In this document: positions 22,015 through 38,614 of the stretch, piece by piece
How positions within the stretch are numbered: the stretch's first letter is position 1
How the letters are laid out: every line of letters begins with the position of its first letter
Assembly: GCA_037952775.1 (NCBI GenBank)
Contig: JBANAY010000004.1
Coordinates: 11,036,001 to 11,100,000 of the forward strand
Length of the DNA: 64,000 nt
Direction of reading: 5' to 3'
From: Clonostachys chloroleuca
Taxonomy: Eukaryota; Ascomycota; Sordariomycetes; Hypocreales; Bionectriaceae
The notes under the pieces: model-generated
What the model was told of the DNA's origin: nothing
The model's database searches: none
What the model saw: the letters and a program-made list of their open reading frames with translations, nothing else
Translations under genes and position numbers: made by a program

Positions 22015-24497
22015 CTATCCTTCATGAGGCAAATCTGGCTTTTCAACTGTGCCGCTCTCAAAAATTCCCTCTAGATTGTCTTCTGGTCCCATGGGGAAAC
22101 AGCTTGGCGGCTTCACGCCGTTTGTCTGGGGAGTAGCAGTGCCATTCTGGACCCCGTAGTATATCACAGAATTAGCCAGGTCCGTTGTGAGCTCAGTGGT
22201 TCCCCAGTTCTGCGGGGCGAACATGATACTCGAGTGTGCTTCTGACATGAGAGTGTTGGGGATGTCCTCGGAGCGAGTATAATGCTGCATACCGAGGTTG
22301 ATCCACGCCACGAGGTCCTCTTGAACAAGGGACTCTCCATTGAAGAAGTTGTAGAAGTCCACAAGTGGTGCCTCTGGGACATTCTGATTCAGAGCAGCGG
22401 AGGAGCCGGGCTCAGTATCATGGTGACGCGACACTGCGAATGGCTGCTTCGCAAAGTTGACTGACCGCTTGAAAAAGGGCGAACGCTTTGACGGAAGCAC
22501 AACATTGGATAGACCTGGGAGAATGCGGTAGCCCCTAGGCTGACCCCAGCGGTTCGTATGGTTCTTGTTGACAACGGTGAACATGGATTGGCCGTTTGCT
22601 GGCATCTCGAGCAGGCCGTCATCCTCGGTTGCGATCTCGCTGATGTTATAGCGCATCATTTCAAACTCGCCACGCTCCGGGAACCAAGGTTGGGTGATAT
22701 TCTCAACCACGATGTCTGTCTTAACGAAGGTATTGGCTGTGTCGATGAGGTCGAAGTCGGCTTTGAAATTCATGACGTGGCTGTGCAGAGTACCAGCAAT
22801 AGTCTCTTGAATCCTTGGGCCCCATTTGCCTTCATCATCGGGTCTGAAATAGTTGGCTTGGACATAACCGGATGCATGGGCATCGACAGTAATGGTTCCG
22901 TCAACATAGAATCCGTAATCCCAGAGGTAGTCGTAATTTCCGATGGTGGCAATCATGCGGACAACGAGTTTGGAGCCTTTCGTGGACTGCATGTACGATT
23001 TGTCTGTGTGGCGAGTTACAGGGACGCCGATGTCCGTCTCAAAGATGCAAACATTGGACGGCTGCCTTAGAGCTGTAATTCCGTTGGTGAAATTGGAGTC
23101 GAGGTAAGTGGCATGATATGGGCAGTCATATCCGGGAATCAGTCTGCCAGCCTGAAGGCCAATACCAAAGTATCGGTCCATATAGGCGGTGCCTGCTTGG
23201 AAAGGATTATTTCCAGCGTACTGGGCAATAGCATCTATACCTGTTAGTTCATTATTCTATACAGGGAAATGATCTTCGACAAACCTTGAAGTGAAAGCTC
23301 ATACATGATTCTCTCATCTTTGAGCTTGATATCGTAGAACTGAATGCCCACATCCTTGTCATATCTCAAATAAAATTTCCAGCCAAGGTACTCAATGTAT
23401 TTGTTCTCCTTGTCGATCTTGTATCTCTTATCAAGAGTCAGAACAGTGGGTGCCAGGCGATCTTCCATTTCACGGATCGTGCCTCGGCGGTCTTTCCGCA
23501 GGAAATCGGCGTCTTTGGCTGGTGCAGGCGACTTTACCATGTTGCCGGACTCCCAAGCACTGCGAAACTCCTCAACTGTCTCGTAAACCTTGAGGTTATA
23601 CACAATTTTGCGTATGTGGTAGAGGCTAGGGTCCGTTCCGGCAATATCAAAGCTCACATACAAGTCGGAGGGCTGATCATACGGGGCCAGGCCAGCTCTT
23701 CTCCATGGCGTCCAGATAACACCAGTGGTGCCATCTGTCGAGAAGGGGTTTTGGACGTAGTAGGCTGCTGTGGAGCGAGGGTCGCTGCTACCGTAGTACA
23801 CCAAGTCGATCAAGTCGGCCGTGATATCAGCAATCTGAGACATGGCCTTGGCAACAGCGCTGTCAATGGCGGCCTTCCTGACTTTGTCGATGAAGCCTCC
23901 ATTCAGCAATACGCTTGGCCCATTTGGACCGTTGTAGAAGTAATCTAGAGGCTGAAGAGTTGTGTTGCAGGAAATGGGAAGTGGCCCAGCCTTGTGAAGG
24001 AAAAATTAGTCAGTATAAGGATTTCCTTGATGGGTCTCGCTTCCACCTACAAAGTATTCTGAAACGGTTGGGGGGCTACCCGAGCCGTGGTTTATGATGA
24101 CTCGAGCATGTCGGGGCACGACACCATTGCCGTCCAAATAGGACAGGACATCTGTTTTATTAGGCTTCAGTGTCTCGATGTGAGCAATATAATTATCGCT
24201 CAGAGACAAGGTTGGACTTGAGATATTTGTAAGATTTAGCCCAAGTGATTTGTTCTCCAACAGCCAGGTTGCCACTGAATGGATCTCAGAAGGTGTTAAG
24301 GATGTGAAAGGGTTCTTCTTGGGGGCCGTAACAGGAATATCCTTGGGGGCAGGGCAAGCTTCAAGGCACTCGGCGGAGCGCCTGCCTATATCGAAGCCAA
24401 TGCCAGCATGTACATCCCAGTCGCGGGATGGACTAGGAGCGGCAATAGTTAGGCCGATATATCCAATAGCGATCGCCTGGACAGGTCTGAAACGCAT
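22015..24497 (-). CDS. Secreted copper amine oxidase (topaquinone enzyme)
   Basis: There are three exons on the minus strand: 24497-24051, 23990-23285 and 23240-22015. The introns of 60 and 44 nt (GTAGGT..ACAAG, GTTTGT..TAACAG) give a continuous 792-residue product. Residues 1 to about 19 form a signal peptide, and several N-glycosylation sites follow. The catalytic domain shows AYMDRYFG with the catalytic-base Asp, the cofactor site GNYDYLWD (first Tyr, near residue 484, becomes topaquinone), the HSH copper pair about 50 residues later, and the third copper ligand in MQHYTRSEDIP. It would oxidise primary amines to aldehyde, ammonia and hydrogen peroxide outside the cell, a nitrogen-acquisition role in fungi. 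Both flanking genes on this strand, including the regulator at 25.4-27.1 kb, read the same way. Confidence 0.95.
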
Positions 24498-25437
24498 GAT
24501 GATGGTTGGCCGTGCTTGAAAAGAGGAAGAGATCAGAAATGTGTGCTCTTGGAGGAAATTCTGCCCGTTCTTTGTGGCGAGAAGCCGTCCTTTAAGTATT
24601 TTGACTCAGACTTCTCCGGTGCAGGGCCAGATAGAGGCTCTTCACATGTAGAGACCTCATGATGCGCTATCTCCGATGGTCCTAGTTTGCCCCGGTTCAT
24701 CCTACATCTTGCTAACCACTACAAAATGCCCCACTACAGAGTAATAAATACGGCAAGTTTTACTTGAGATTCTCCAGTTTGAGTTGGATTTAGAGGATCG
24801 GCTCCACTTCCTATCGCACACTTCCTCTCCGAGTTGTGTTCGGTTCTGTTCGTGACAGTGTAAGACCAGTCAAAGATTCTTCCACTATCATAGAAATCCC
24901 TCTCCTCAACGCTTAACGGTTATCTCTTTGCAGAGATTATTATGTAAAAGAATAGATCTCCCCAGATAGAAGGCTGGGGTGTTTCCTAGATCGTTACATT
25001 CAAACTAAAAGCTACATGGTTGACAGAGAAGCGAGTTTAGCTACACTAGCCTGTTATAGCTACGATATCCCGGTAACCAATCAGAGAGTCTCTGTAAATG
25101 CAAACAGAGTGGATTCAGCAAGCAAGACGGATGCGGGGAAATAAGAGTAGCAGATAAGGTGGTCAAACTCGAGTTTGATGCCACCGCTTGAGTCATTTAC
25201 AAGGATGCCACCTTGGTTTGCCAAGAGAATAACATATCTTATCTCATTGAATCTGATGAATCTATGGTTCTATAGGAGAAGATGCCCGATGGGCCAGTTT
25301 TCGGGCAAGCTCTTTGCGGAAACCACTGGTTCTTATCGAATTTTCTCCACTCTACGCTTCATGTCGCCATACCCTCGGAATGCCCCACGCCTGAGCTGTA
25401 GATTCCGATGGAGAGGAAGGAGGAGCCTTCAAGAATG
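24498..25437. other. Promoter region of the amine oxidase gene
   Basis: 940 bases between the regulator's stop and the amine oxidase start. No other gene was seen. Regulatory sites cannot be assigned with confidence. Confidence 0.5.
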
Positions 25438-27059
25438 TTATGCCAGGCAGAGCTCGATTCTTTCTTCCCAGCAAAATTGGACCCATTCCATATTCTGCTC
25501 CCCAAAGGTCCTTCTACCATCGCAGTTCCTACTTTCCCCTGGCCAAACTCGCTGTTGTAGTGCTCTGATTATTTCAAGGATATTTGGGAAGTGCTGTTTT
25601 TCATATAGATAATTGAGAGAGGAAGCCACGGCTGCTCGCAACGAGCTCCCGCCCTCACTCTCGCACCCCAGTACGAACATAGGCCACAAAATCATTGTGA
25701 TTGCGCTACTTGTCATTGGTACGCGGAAACAAAGGGTGAAAAGTTCCGCTATAGCTTGTGATACATCACAGTCGTCCAAGCGTGCTGAATAAACGCTTTG
25801 GATTCCACGGTATAGAAAGATGCTGGTTGCTAGGCAATGCGCATGCGCAACATCGATACAGGCGTTGTAATTTTGAGACTCTTGATCTGTGGAGTCTGGG
25901 TGAGAATATGGCTGGTGAATCTTTGATGGGAGGCTCTCCACGGCATCTCTCGACCGTCTTAACAATTCCGTCCGACGGTTGTGGATTTCGTCCAACTCCA
26001 AATCGCCGTTAAATGATGCTTCTACCAAGGCAGCTGCGTCCCCCGTTATTAACAGACTTGTGGAAGCGAATCCTAAAACGAGGTCTGGGTCTGACCCCAA
26101 GTGTTGATGCGGTGGCCATATGTGATGGTCCCAGAAAGACTGGTCTGTGATAGGTTTCTTTGCGCAAGGTACCGAGCACATAACGTCAAAATAAGCCATC
26201 ATCTTGATATGAATAGCAAGGGGTCTAGGAGCATATGAAAGATTTCTGTTGGCGATTGCGAAGGGAGATATACTCCCGCAAGCTCGCGTCCATCTCAATT
26301 CAAGGAGAGCTTTGATTCCATTCAAAAACGGGAGCAAGACTTTCGGACCACCCGCTATCTCTAGAGAAGCCAATATCATAGATGCCGCAATTTTACTATC
26401 GATATGAGAAATTTCTTTTTGATGGACGAGAAGCGAGCCATTCATGATGCTGAGGGCTTTGCTTTTACGCTCGAGAACTTCCACCTGGCTGATTGCACCC
26501 GAAGCAGCCATGTGTGCTGCTGAAAACGCCAAGACGATCGGGAGGAGTACCGAATCTCGATCCCATACGAGAGAGAGGTGTTCCGGCAATATGTTTTGGT
26601 ACTGCTGCGGACAAGGGTAAGCCAGGCCGGGCAGCACCGTGGCCCAATGGATAAAGAGCGGCAGGTCTGATGGTGAATCAAACTGTGGACCAACTTTGGG
26701 AGGAGGCAAGAGCCGCAACGAGTTCGAACCCCGGACAGTAACACCAGCTCTCGAGTTTCCCTCGGGAGCCACATACATCCAACCGTTGCTGCCGGTTGTT
26801 GATGCGGTGCGTGGAGACGTCCACTTCAAGGGGTGAGCATATCCACCACAAACAACATGCCTCTGACGGCATTGCCAACAGGTGGGCCGTGATTCATCGC
26901 ACTTTAGACGGGATCCCCGACATGTTAGACAGCCTGCTCGTCAAGATTCCGATTGGTCAGCCCATGAATATCTCCCGTAGTAGGTTAGCTGAGGTGCTGC
27001 AGGTGACGGATATGCTCTCACCTTTTCTAGAACGGCGATGATATCCCTGTGCAGGCATC
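25438..27059 (-). CDS. Zn2Cys6 transcription factor with fungal_trans_2-type middle region
   Basis: Exon 1 is 27059-27023 (MPAQGYHRRSRK plus one base), followed by an 89-nt intron (GTGAGA..GAGCAG) and exon 2 at 26933-25438, for a product of 510 residues. The splice recreates RRSRKGCLTCR, and the six zinc-binding cysteines follow in the pattern C-x2-C-x6-C-x5-C-x2-C-x6-C within residues 14-40. The middle and C-terminal parts are helical and resemble the fungal-specific regulatory domain (for example LPLFIHWATVLPGLAYPC and AAHMAASG). Without the tiny first exon, a frame starting at a TTG would miss the DNA-binding domain. It lies 0.9 kb upstream of the amine oxidase on the same strand and may control it. 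Part of its coding sequence (25643-25777) is duplicated at 21577-21711. Confidence 0.9.
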
Positions 27060-28404
27060 GTGGACTGACTTGTCGACATGTATCTTCCGATGGTCACAGA
27101 ACAAAGGGCTGACATCAGTCTAAATGAGAATGGTAATGATACCCTGGGGACAACGGCGATACAGGGTGCATATAGCCGCCAACCTTGGAGTCACCGCTCT
27201 CTAGATCTACAGCTTATCTCTTGATCATACCTATCGATGTCATGGCCCTTATCACCACTTAGTCATGGATTCCCAGGCTCCGGGAACCCTATCGGCCCTG
27301 TCGGCGACAAGTCCGTTGAACCGCTGGTGGGTCATTCGAGTAGGAACTGCTTATTTCTATTCGCCTATTCTACACGCGGCGTGGGGAAAATGGATATCGG
27401 CAAATTCACGGGAGCTTGCACTGGGTATGTTATCTTTATCCTTACTGAGACGGACTCGGGCTTGACTCGTGATAGCCTCGAGCTTATTTATGCCAAATGC
27501 CCCGTTTATAGTTGAGGCAAAGCATTAGACTACCAAAAACCACATAGTTAATTGTGGCCATCACCGATCTTCCTGAGGTCACTCTGCCAGGACCTTCGAT
27601 TTTGCTTTTGACAGCCACTCACCCTTGGCGCAAGAATACTTGATCTACAAATATCAGCATCGTGATGCCCCAAACAGGGGTCATCCTAGACTAGCTATAA
27701 GAGTAACAAGAGAAAATCAAGCCTGAACATTCATACTACCTCTTATACAAGTGCAGGTATCGTGATACCAAGTTAGTCGTGGTTTCCTGTTATACATTAG
27801 TCGACTTCAGACAGCCCATTATGGCACTGACTTGGTTATGGCCAGATCGAACGTGATATATCGGCTTTTGATCAAGGGAAATAAGACGATCGGGTTTTCT
27901 TCTGTCCTCGGGCGTTTCTCAATGCCCTAAAATTGGCCAATTACATCGTATGCACATGCTAGCGAGTCGTATTGGCCTCCCTGGAGATCATGGCGTTCTG
28001 ATCAGAACCAATGACAAGTTGATTAGATCCGTCCAATGTCTCACTTCATCTCCCTGAAGTCACCAAAAAGCAAAACCTCTCTCACGCATCACGGAAGGAA
28101 TTAGACTGCTGACCAATTGGCCTTTCTTATTGATCCTTTGATAAACATGTCTCATGGCCACCCTTGATTACTGGAGGGTTCTCCTTTCCGTGTCCCACAA
28201 GCTTTCCCGAGATCTCAAAGCACCGACCTTTTACTGCTCAAGTCCCCGAAATATACCTCCGTTGATCACTTGTATTCAGAACATGTTAGGAGCTCGGTGA
28301 CGAGTCATCTCATCTATCCCGCCAAAGAGAGGCATGCTACACCAAATTCTCATTTGGTGTGAAAGGGAATCGCGCCTGGTGTACCAAACACACATCCCAT
28401 CGTC
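27060..28404. other. Intergenic stretch between divergent genes
   Basis: 1.3 kb without a supported gene. A 27265-27465 frame (LNRWWVIRVGTAYFYSP) looks slightly protein-like but has no context. The region must contain the promoters of the regulator (minus) and the membrane protein (plus). Confidence 0.5.
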
Positions 28405-29587
28405 ATGGCCCCCGGCACCTTCGTCCCGCCCAACTTCAAGGTCGACGTCCCGAGCGAGGACGAGCTCGTCGCCGTCGGTGTCGTATGGGGCCTCTCGCTG
28501 CCCCTCACCGTCTTCGGCATCTTCCGCTGCGTCCGGCAGACGTACAGCCAGTACAGGCGGATCAAGAGGGTCAACCTGTACATGTTCCTCATCTGGCTCG
28601 AGCTCATCTCGACGACATTGATGGGAGGCACCGCTTGGGGATACGTGCGGGGGGTCATCCCACCCAGGTGTGTTAAATGTAACAAGCATCTAAAGGCTAC
28701 GTCTGGTACTAACACGGTATGTACAGCATGTGGTACTTTCTCGGGGCAGTCAGTAAGTTCATCCCAGCCTCCACGACCAGCTTTTACCATCAATGCTCAT
28801 GAAATTTCAAGTCATCCTCTGGATCGTTCAGATCAACGCCATCCTCCAGATCATCCTCAACCGGATCAGCCTAATCTCCGACAACAAACCCTACGTCCGC
28901 CGGGTCAAGTGGTTCCTCTTCGGCTCCGTGCTGCTCCTCCAAGTCGCCGTCGCCTGCGTCTGGATCCCAGCGCAGCTCCAGATCTCGGACCTATACGTCG
29001 ACATCAACCACGTGTTCGACCGCACGGAGAAGGTCATATTCGCCCTCATAGACCTGTGTCTCAACGTGTACTTTATCCACTTGGTGCGGTCGACCCTCAT
29101 CGCCTACGGGCTGACCAAATATGTCCTGCTCTATCGTGTCAACATAGCCATGATTCTCGTCTCCATGACCATGGACGTAAGTACGATCTCTACCGCTAAC
29201 CAAGCGAGCCTATCTGGCTAACACAATCTCCTCTCAGGTCCTCATAATCGGCATGATGTCACTCCCGAGCGCCTTCTTGTAAGATACCCCCCATCAGTCT
29301 GAAATCAAAGCTAACCGCCCACACCCTATAGATACGTACTGTTCCACCCCCTAGCCTACGTCATCAAACTTCACATCGAGCTATCAATGGCAGAGCTCAT
29401 CGCCAAGATCGTCAAGGCCTCGAGCTGCCTGTGTCCCTGCACAGAGGCCGCCAACGACATCCTGGTGGCGCCCACCACCGGCCGCGTTTCAGAATGGGGT
29501 CCCTTCCGGCATATGCGGGAGACTCGGGCGGTAGATCAGGCTGCGGCGTCAAGTACAGTGGTCGAAAATGGGAATCGGACTGGTTGA
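28405..29587 (+). CDS. Seven-helix membrane protein of unknown function
   Basis: There are five exons: 28405-28667, 28727-28752, 28812-29176, 29238-29278 and 29332-29587. All junctions are GT..AG (branch sites TACTAACA and GCTAACC), and the total is exactly 317 codons. The 316-residue product has about seven hydrophobic helices: VGVVWGLSLPLTVFGIF, MFLIWLELISTTLMGG, WYFLGAVIILWIVQI, WFLFGSVLLLQVAVAC, VIFALIDLCLNVYFI, NIAMILVSMTMDVLII and LPSAFLYVLFHPLAYV. A hydrophilic tail of about 60 residues with CLCPC, a likely palmitoylation site, follows. The topology resembles fungal receptor-like integral membrane proteins, but I cannot name a family. One very short exon of 26 nt makes the gene easy to mis-annotate. 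Confidence 0.8.
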
Positions 29588-29926
29588 GGATAGTGGTATT
29601 GGTTCATATATTTTTTGACATCGGGGGACATCTCTCTATCTTCTGATGCATTATAAACTCTCTTGCAGCACACTCATTCTTCACAAAGGAAGAACTCTTC
29701 ACGACATAAACACTCAGACGAAAACAAACAGACCAAGCTCAGTCAATTGAAACTTCATAAAATAACATTTATTCATCAAGACGCTCTACAGCAATATGTG
29801 TAACAAGCTTATCTAACAATCCCAATCAAGCGGGACATTTTAACATCTCTTTTTTTTGGAGTTTTTTTTTTCTTTCGTTTCTTCCGTTCCTGTTTGGATC
29901 ATTTCTCATTACCCAAAATTACCAAT
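29588..29926. other. 3' flanks of two convergent genes
   Basis: T- and A-rich interval between convergent stops (29587 and 29927). AATAAATG-like and poly-T signals occur near 29770 and 29850-29875, consistent with 3' ends on both strands. Confidence 0.55.
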
Positions 29927-33572
<3,646 letters not shown>

Positions 33573-36500
33573 TTACTGGAGGAGCACCGTGTCCTCGTCT
33601 AGCACGCCATACAGCCCCTCCACCTCCCGCTCCATGACTCGCAGCTCGTCCGCCACCCGCCCCGTCACCAGGACGTAGGCGTACAGAAGCGCGTAGTCCC
33701 TCTCCTCGACCGTCACCAGACTAGCCGCGGAGGCATCGTCGCTGTGGCGGCTGCGCTGGGACTTGACCTCGATGCCGCGGATGCTGCCGGGCCTGCTACT
33801 GCTGCCGCCGGCCCCGACCCCTGCCATTTCCGCGGAGTGCTTCTTTCGGAACTGGAACACCTTGGTGAGGAGGTTGTTCCGTAGCGCAATGATGTTCGGA
33901 ACCGCGTTGGACAGCGGATACTCGAGCATGGACGAGCTGGCAATCACCTGGAAGATGTGGCACATGCGGTCGCACAGCACGGCACGCTCGGGCGCCGTGT
34001 ACGCCAGCAGCGCCTTCTCGCCGGGCGTGAGGTGGCCGCTGCGATGCGTCACCAGCGCCATGGCGTAGAAGCCGTCCAGCACGCGGTGCATGCTCCTCAT
34101 GATGCGCCCGTACGCCTCGAACGGGAAGGGGCCCCGGAGCTCAAACTCATGCGACGCCGATTGCCGCAGGCTCTCCAGCCGGGCGGCGTACCTCGTCATC
34201 GCCTCCTGCTCGCCCGACCGCAGATAGCTACGCGTGGCCTCGCTGTCGAGCAGGATGGCAAGGGGACCACGCCTCCAGATCAGCCCCATCTGGAGACACA
34301 GCATCGAGAGGCCCTCCTTGAACTTCTTCCGCGCCGAGATGGGCCACATGACCCTGCAGATGAACAGACCCCACAAGATCCCGCACGTCACCGAGAGGCA
34401 GCGATGCTTGACAATTTCCAGCATATCCGGGTCGATACCACCCTCGTCGTCGCCCTCCTCGACGTTGTCCAGCCCCGCGCTCAAGCTGTAGGCGTACAGA
34501 GTCGAGACGTTGTACGCGAGCTGGGTCATGCGACCGAGCGGCGCCTTGCCCGCGGCCACAATGAGGTAGAAGTTCCGGAAACTCACGAGCCAGCCTAGGA
34601 ACACCAGAATCACCGGGTTGCCCTGGCTGATGTTCCATGCTGCCAAAGCAAGCAACGCACCGGTAATTGTTCCAACAAATCGCGACGCGCCCGTAGTGTT
34701 GGAAGCTCCAACCGTCATGGAGCACACAATCATGAATGACAGCAGACCCCATTCGCCACGATAGTGATGGTAGTATTCGCGCGTTCTCTCGAGGAACGCC
34801 AGCATGCCCCAAAGCGAGGCTCCTATGCCCACTTTCAAGCCGAACAGGACTGCTTCACGTTAGCAATGCGAGATACTTACCAACGACGAGGGAAAATCGT
34901 CGATCTGTTCAAGAAATCACTCACTGTCGTCCCTTGCCAGCTTCCTCACAAAGCGCAGAGTACTTTGCGAAACAATCGATAACAGCTTGCTCGCGCTGGG
35001 AGCGGCCTCCCAGCTGAAGGTGTCCCTCCTGCGCACCATGGAGTCCGAAATCCCCCTCGGAGTAGCGTGTTTCCTAATCGGCTTGATGAGCCCTTCCTCC
35101 TCCAGCGAGGAAAGCCGCAGCGAGCTCAGGCTGCCCTTACGCCACCAGAGCATCCATTCCCACGACAGCCTCGAGTGATCGCCCACGTAGCGCAGATCCT
35201 CCAGCGTCTCCAGGTGGACCTGAACATCCTCGGCAAATGCCTGCATACTAGACGTGAAATGCCCGCAGGCCGCTGCGACCTGCTCGAGCTCGACCTGGTG
35301 CGCCGCCGAGTCGCGGGCTCGGAGTGCCGGGTGCTCGTACAGTTGCTCCAGGGCGTTGGTTCTCGCGATGCTGAACACAGCAATGCTCTCACTCAGCCGG
35401 CCGCTCGCGCGACTCTGCTCATTGCCATGCTCGAATTTCGACTCCCGCAGGATGTGGCAAATCTCGTCTGTCAGCGCGATCATTGGTTCCTTCAGCGATG
35501 TGATGAATAGTGTGAAAAAGTCGGGAGGGTTGAAGACGGGCCCCGTATCGTCCCCGTCGTCGTCGCTGCTGCTCTCGTTATTAAAGTAAATAGGTATAGT
35601 GGAAACAGGTGACATAGGTGATGGTGGAGGTCGAGAAGGCGCGCCATTAGGACTAAGGTAATTCGGGTTGATCTGGTTAATTATTGGGTTGAGCTGTCCG
35701 TAGATGTATGGGTTATCGAGGAGAACAAACAGCGTGCTCGACGCACTCCTCAAAGCTCCGATGGACTGCGCTAGTTTCTCCATCGATTTGACGAGCGCCC
35801 TCTCGGCGACGTAGATTGTTTCGTGGCCAAGGAGGTAGTGCTCAAACTTGGCCTCCCTGAGATTCTTCATCATCTGAGGGTAATTCGTTCGGTAGGCGGA
35901 AGATGAGGCCGAGTACTCCGCAAGGGCCGGGTCGTCCTCGGTGCCAGTCATGAAGCCTCTAGTAATCATGGCCAGCATGTCTCCGAGAGAAGTCGATCCC
36001 TTGTCCATGGTGTTGCGCAGCAAGGTCCGAGCAGAAACTCTCCAAATGAAGAGATTGACCATGGTGGTGGATGCGATGCCCATGAGAAGGATCTTGAGCA
36101 CCTGGACAATCTTCTGATTGGAGAAGACATTGTCAATCACGGCCGTCTCCTTGGTCAGGACGCTGATGATGGCGAGAGACGCGAGGGTGCTCGCGACGTT
36201 CACCAGCGGGTTCTCCATCTTCTGCTTGACCCAGCCCATGAAGCCGAAGGCTCCGCCAAAGAACAGGACAACGACCAGGACATGGGCCAAGGTGACCATC
36301 CCCCACACGGCGCCAAAAAGCACGGAGGTGGCCATGGACAGCAGGCAGATGACCTCGGCGTAGGCAATGGCGACGATGGCGATGATAACGGCCTCGATCA
36401 TGGATCCAGTGGTTCGGGCGGGGTGGAAGTAGACGGTGATGGTGGCCACGACATGCTTGCCGCCGGGCTTGCCGAGCATATGGGCCACAGGCGTCACAAA

Positions 36501-36638
36501 GGTGGCCAGACTGGCGATGGTGTAGGCCATGGTGCACTTGAGCACGCCGCGGCCCTGCGGTGAGTTGAACCAGTACAGCAGGCGCAAGGTGGTGTCCGAG
36601 ACCTTGGCCCGGAACCGCTCCATGGCCGTGCCCGCCAT
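33573..36638 (-). CDS. ArAE_2/FUSC-like multi-pass membrane transporter
   Basis: Exon 1 is 36638-34925 and exon 2 is 34849-33573, with a 75-nt intron (GTGAGT..TGCTAAC..AAGCAG), giving 996 residues. Two membrane blocks of several helices each are separated by a long soluble helical region. The first starts with VLKCTMAYTIASLATFVTP, then VATITVYFHPARTTGSMIEA; the second contains LKVGIGASLWGMLAF, LLSFMIVCSM and PVILVFLGWLVSFRN. The bipartite layout and length match fungal proteins with an ArAE_2 N-terminal region and a DUF2421/FUSC-like C-terminal region, related to bacterial aromatic-acid exporters and plant malate channels. Substrate is unknown. A role in exporting organic acids or aromatics is inference from the family. 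Confidence 0.88.
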
Positions 36639-38614
36639 GGCGGAGCGGTAGAGGCTGCGGTTCTGTCGATGAGGCCCGGCCGGGGAAGTATGTCACTGCC
36701 AACGTCGGGTCCGGGAATGCAGATTGGCGATTGCTCTGGAAGTGGCCAGTGGCAGAGAGGGAGCGTGCCACAGATGGGATTTATGAGGTTGTTTGACAGC
36801 GCCAAGGCAGTGAGGGGGTGGAGCTTGCGCCGTCTCGTGGGGGAGGCCCAGGCGCACTGTTATAAATAGAGGTGGACATAAGACGGCGGACGAGGACGGA
36901 TCATGGAGAGCAGCCGGGATACCAAATGATTGTTGATGTCGCTGCACTGTCTGTGCCTCAGCTCGGCACTTCCCTGTCGAGCCCTGCCCTAACAATGATG
37001 CGTGTTGCGATGAGGCAAGAGGCAAGAGACATTCAATGACCTGATGATGGCATATTAGTGCGTTCTTGCGGGGAGACGGTCGCTGGATTGTCACGCCGCA
37101 GCCGGCAATGGCGCCGTCAGGGCTGGTTAGTGTCCACTGCAAGCCTGGCTCCAGGTGCAGCCGCTTCCCACAGCGAGTGATCAGTGGTCACAGGGCCTGG
37201 AGCGACCCCCACACCCGCTGCTACATGCTGCAGCTCGCCCGCCTGTCTCATACCAATGAATCATGTGTGCGATAAGGGCAAGACACGGATCGACTACGAA
37301 AGCGACTGAAAGAGCCATTGGATGGATGCCTGCCATGGGCTCTGTTGATTACTTCACAGCCGCTGTGTGCGAGAGACCCCAGACTGCTTGCAAGGACGGT
37401 CAGGCTGGCCCACACAGTGTATGGGTACGCTCAACATCCTCCCATGGACGCGTGGACTGGAAATACATCTAGCTTCCGAGCTTCAACGCAATCGGAAGAG
37501 CTACAGATAAAGCTCAGCGTTGTCTCTGCTATCTCAAAGCCCAGCCACCCGCCCAAAAAGTTAATTTCAAGAAATACCAACTCCCAGCCTGCTATTATCT
37601 CTGTATCTGGATGCGCGCGATGAGGAAAACCAGAGACAGTGCGCAAACCAGTTTTCGCCTACAAGGGCCAGTGAGAAATCCCGTCTGCTCTAGGAGCACT
37701 GATAATCCATCCACGCCTTTAATTTCCGAGGACATCCACGGTGTCTGATTGTTGTAACCGAACGCGCGCCAAATATTAATAATACTGTCCCTCCCTATCT
37801 AGTCTGGTCCGCATCATGTCAAAAGTCCCAATTGATGCCTCAGCTTGCAAGGGAGCTACGGGCATTTTTTGCTCAGCACGTCAGACTGGTGCTGACGCAA
37901 AATATGGCGAGCTAGCTGTGTGTTGATTTGACCAATCATGGTAATGATCTCGTGCAATTTTCTCCACCTGTCACCCTAGTTTGGTTTAGCTTAAAGCCAA
38001 ACTGCCAAACTCAATTCCGGCTAACTCGTTGCTTTGCATCAACTTTCATGTAGTCCTCGGTCGAAAAAAACACTTTTCAGAATTAGATTGACATGTCATA
38101 GATCCTCAAGAACGGATATTAATGATCTTATTGAACGGGAAATGCCATACTGATATGTAGTCGATACTCGCATTGTAAGACAAACGCTATCAAAAAATAT
38201 CGATTGGATCGTGATATAGGGTATGCAGGCTATAAAAATGCTCAACAGGCTGCAGCGACAACGACGATCAACTCTCTTTGTATCTTCCAGGCTCCAATTT
38301 CTCGATTTCGCAACTTGCCTTTAATTTAAGAGCGAATGAATGTTTGGTGATTATGTTGCGCGAAAAAATTATCAAAGAGTTGCTTTAGCCTTATATTAAC
38401 TATGTGGTCTAATGGTTGGCCTGCGAGGCGGACTCAACATGTGTTGTGTGTTGGTCGGGCGAGCCCCTGAACATGACCATGCATGCAGCCAACGCCCAAC
38501 AGCCATGAGAGTGGTCTGAGTAATAACTCACCCCATACTCTTGTTTCCATCTCTTCCACTCTCCCAGCTATCTCCCTCACGGTAGTCTTTGTGTACGCGT
38601 TTGATGCTGTCAGC
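36639..38614. other. Long intergenic stretch between divergent genes
   Basis: 2 kb without a supported gene. It becomes AT-rich after 37.9 kb. A tRNA A-box-like TGGTCTAATGG lies near 38405 without a matching B box. In-frame codons upstream of the chosen F-box start (38483-38614) are Ser/Thr-rich and probably 5' UTR. Confidence 0.5.

Noticed and set aside
33957..34812. 213-codon plus and 194-codon minus frames
   Set aside because: Shadows of the ArAE_2/FUSC-like gene, His/Arg-rich with no domain.
38395..38470. tRNA-like A box TGGTCTAATGG
   Set aside because: No B box, T arm or acceptor pairing follows, so a tRNA is not supported.
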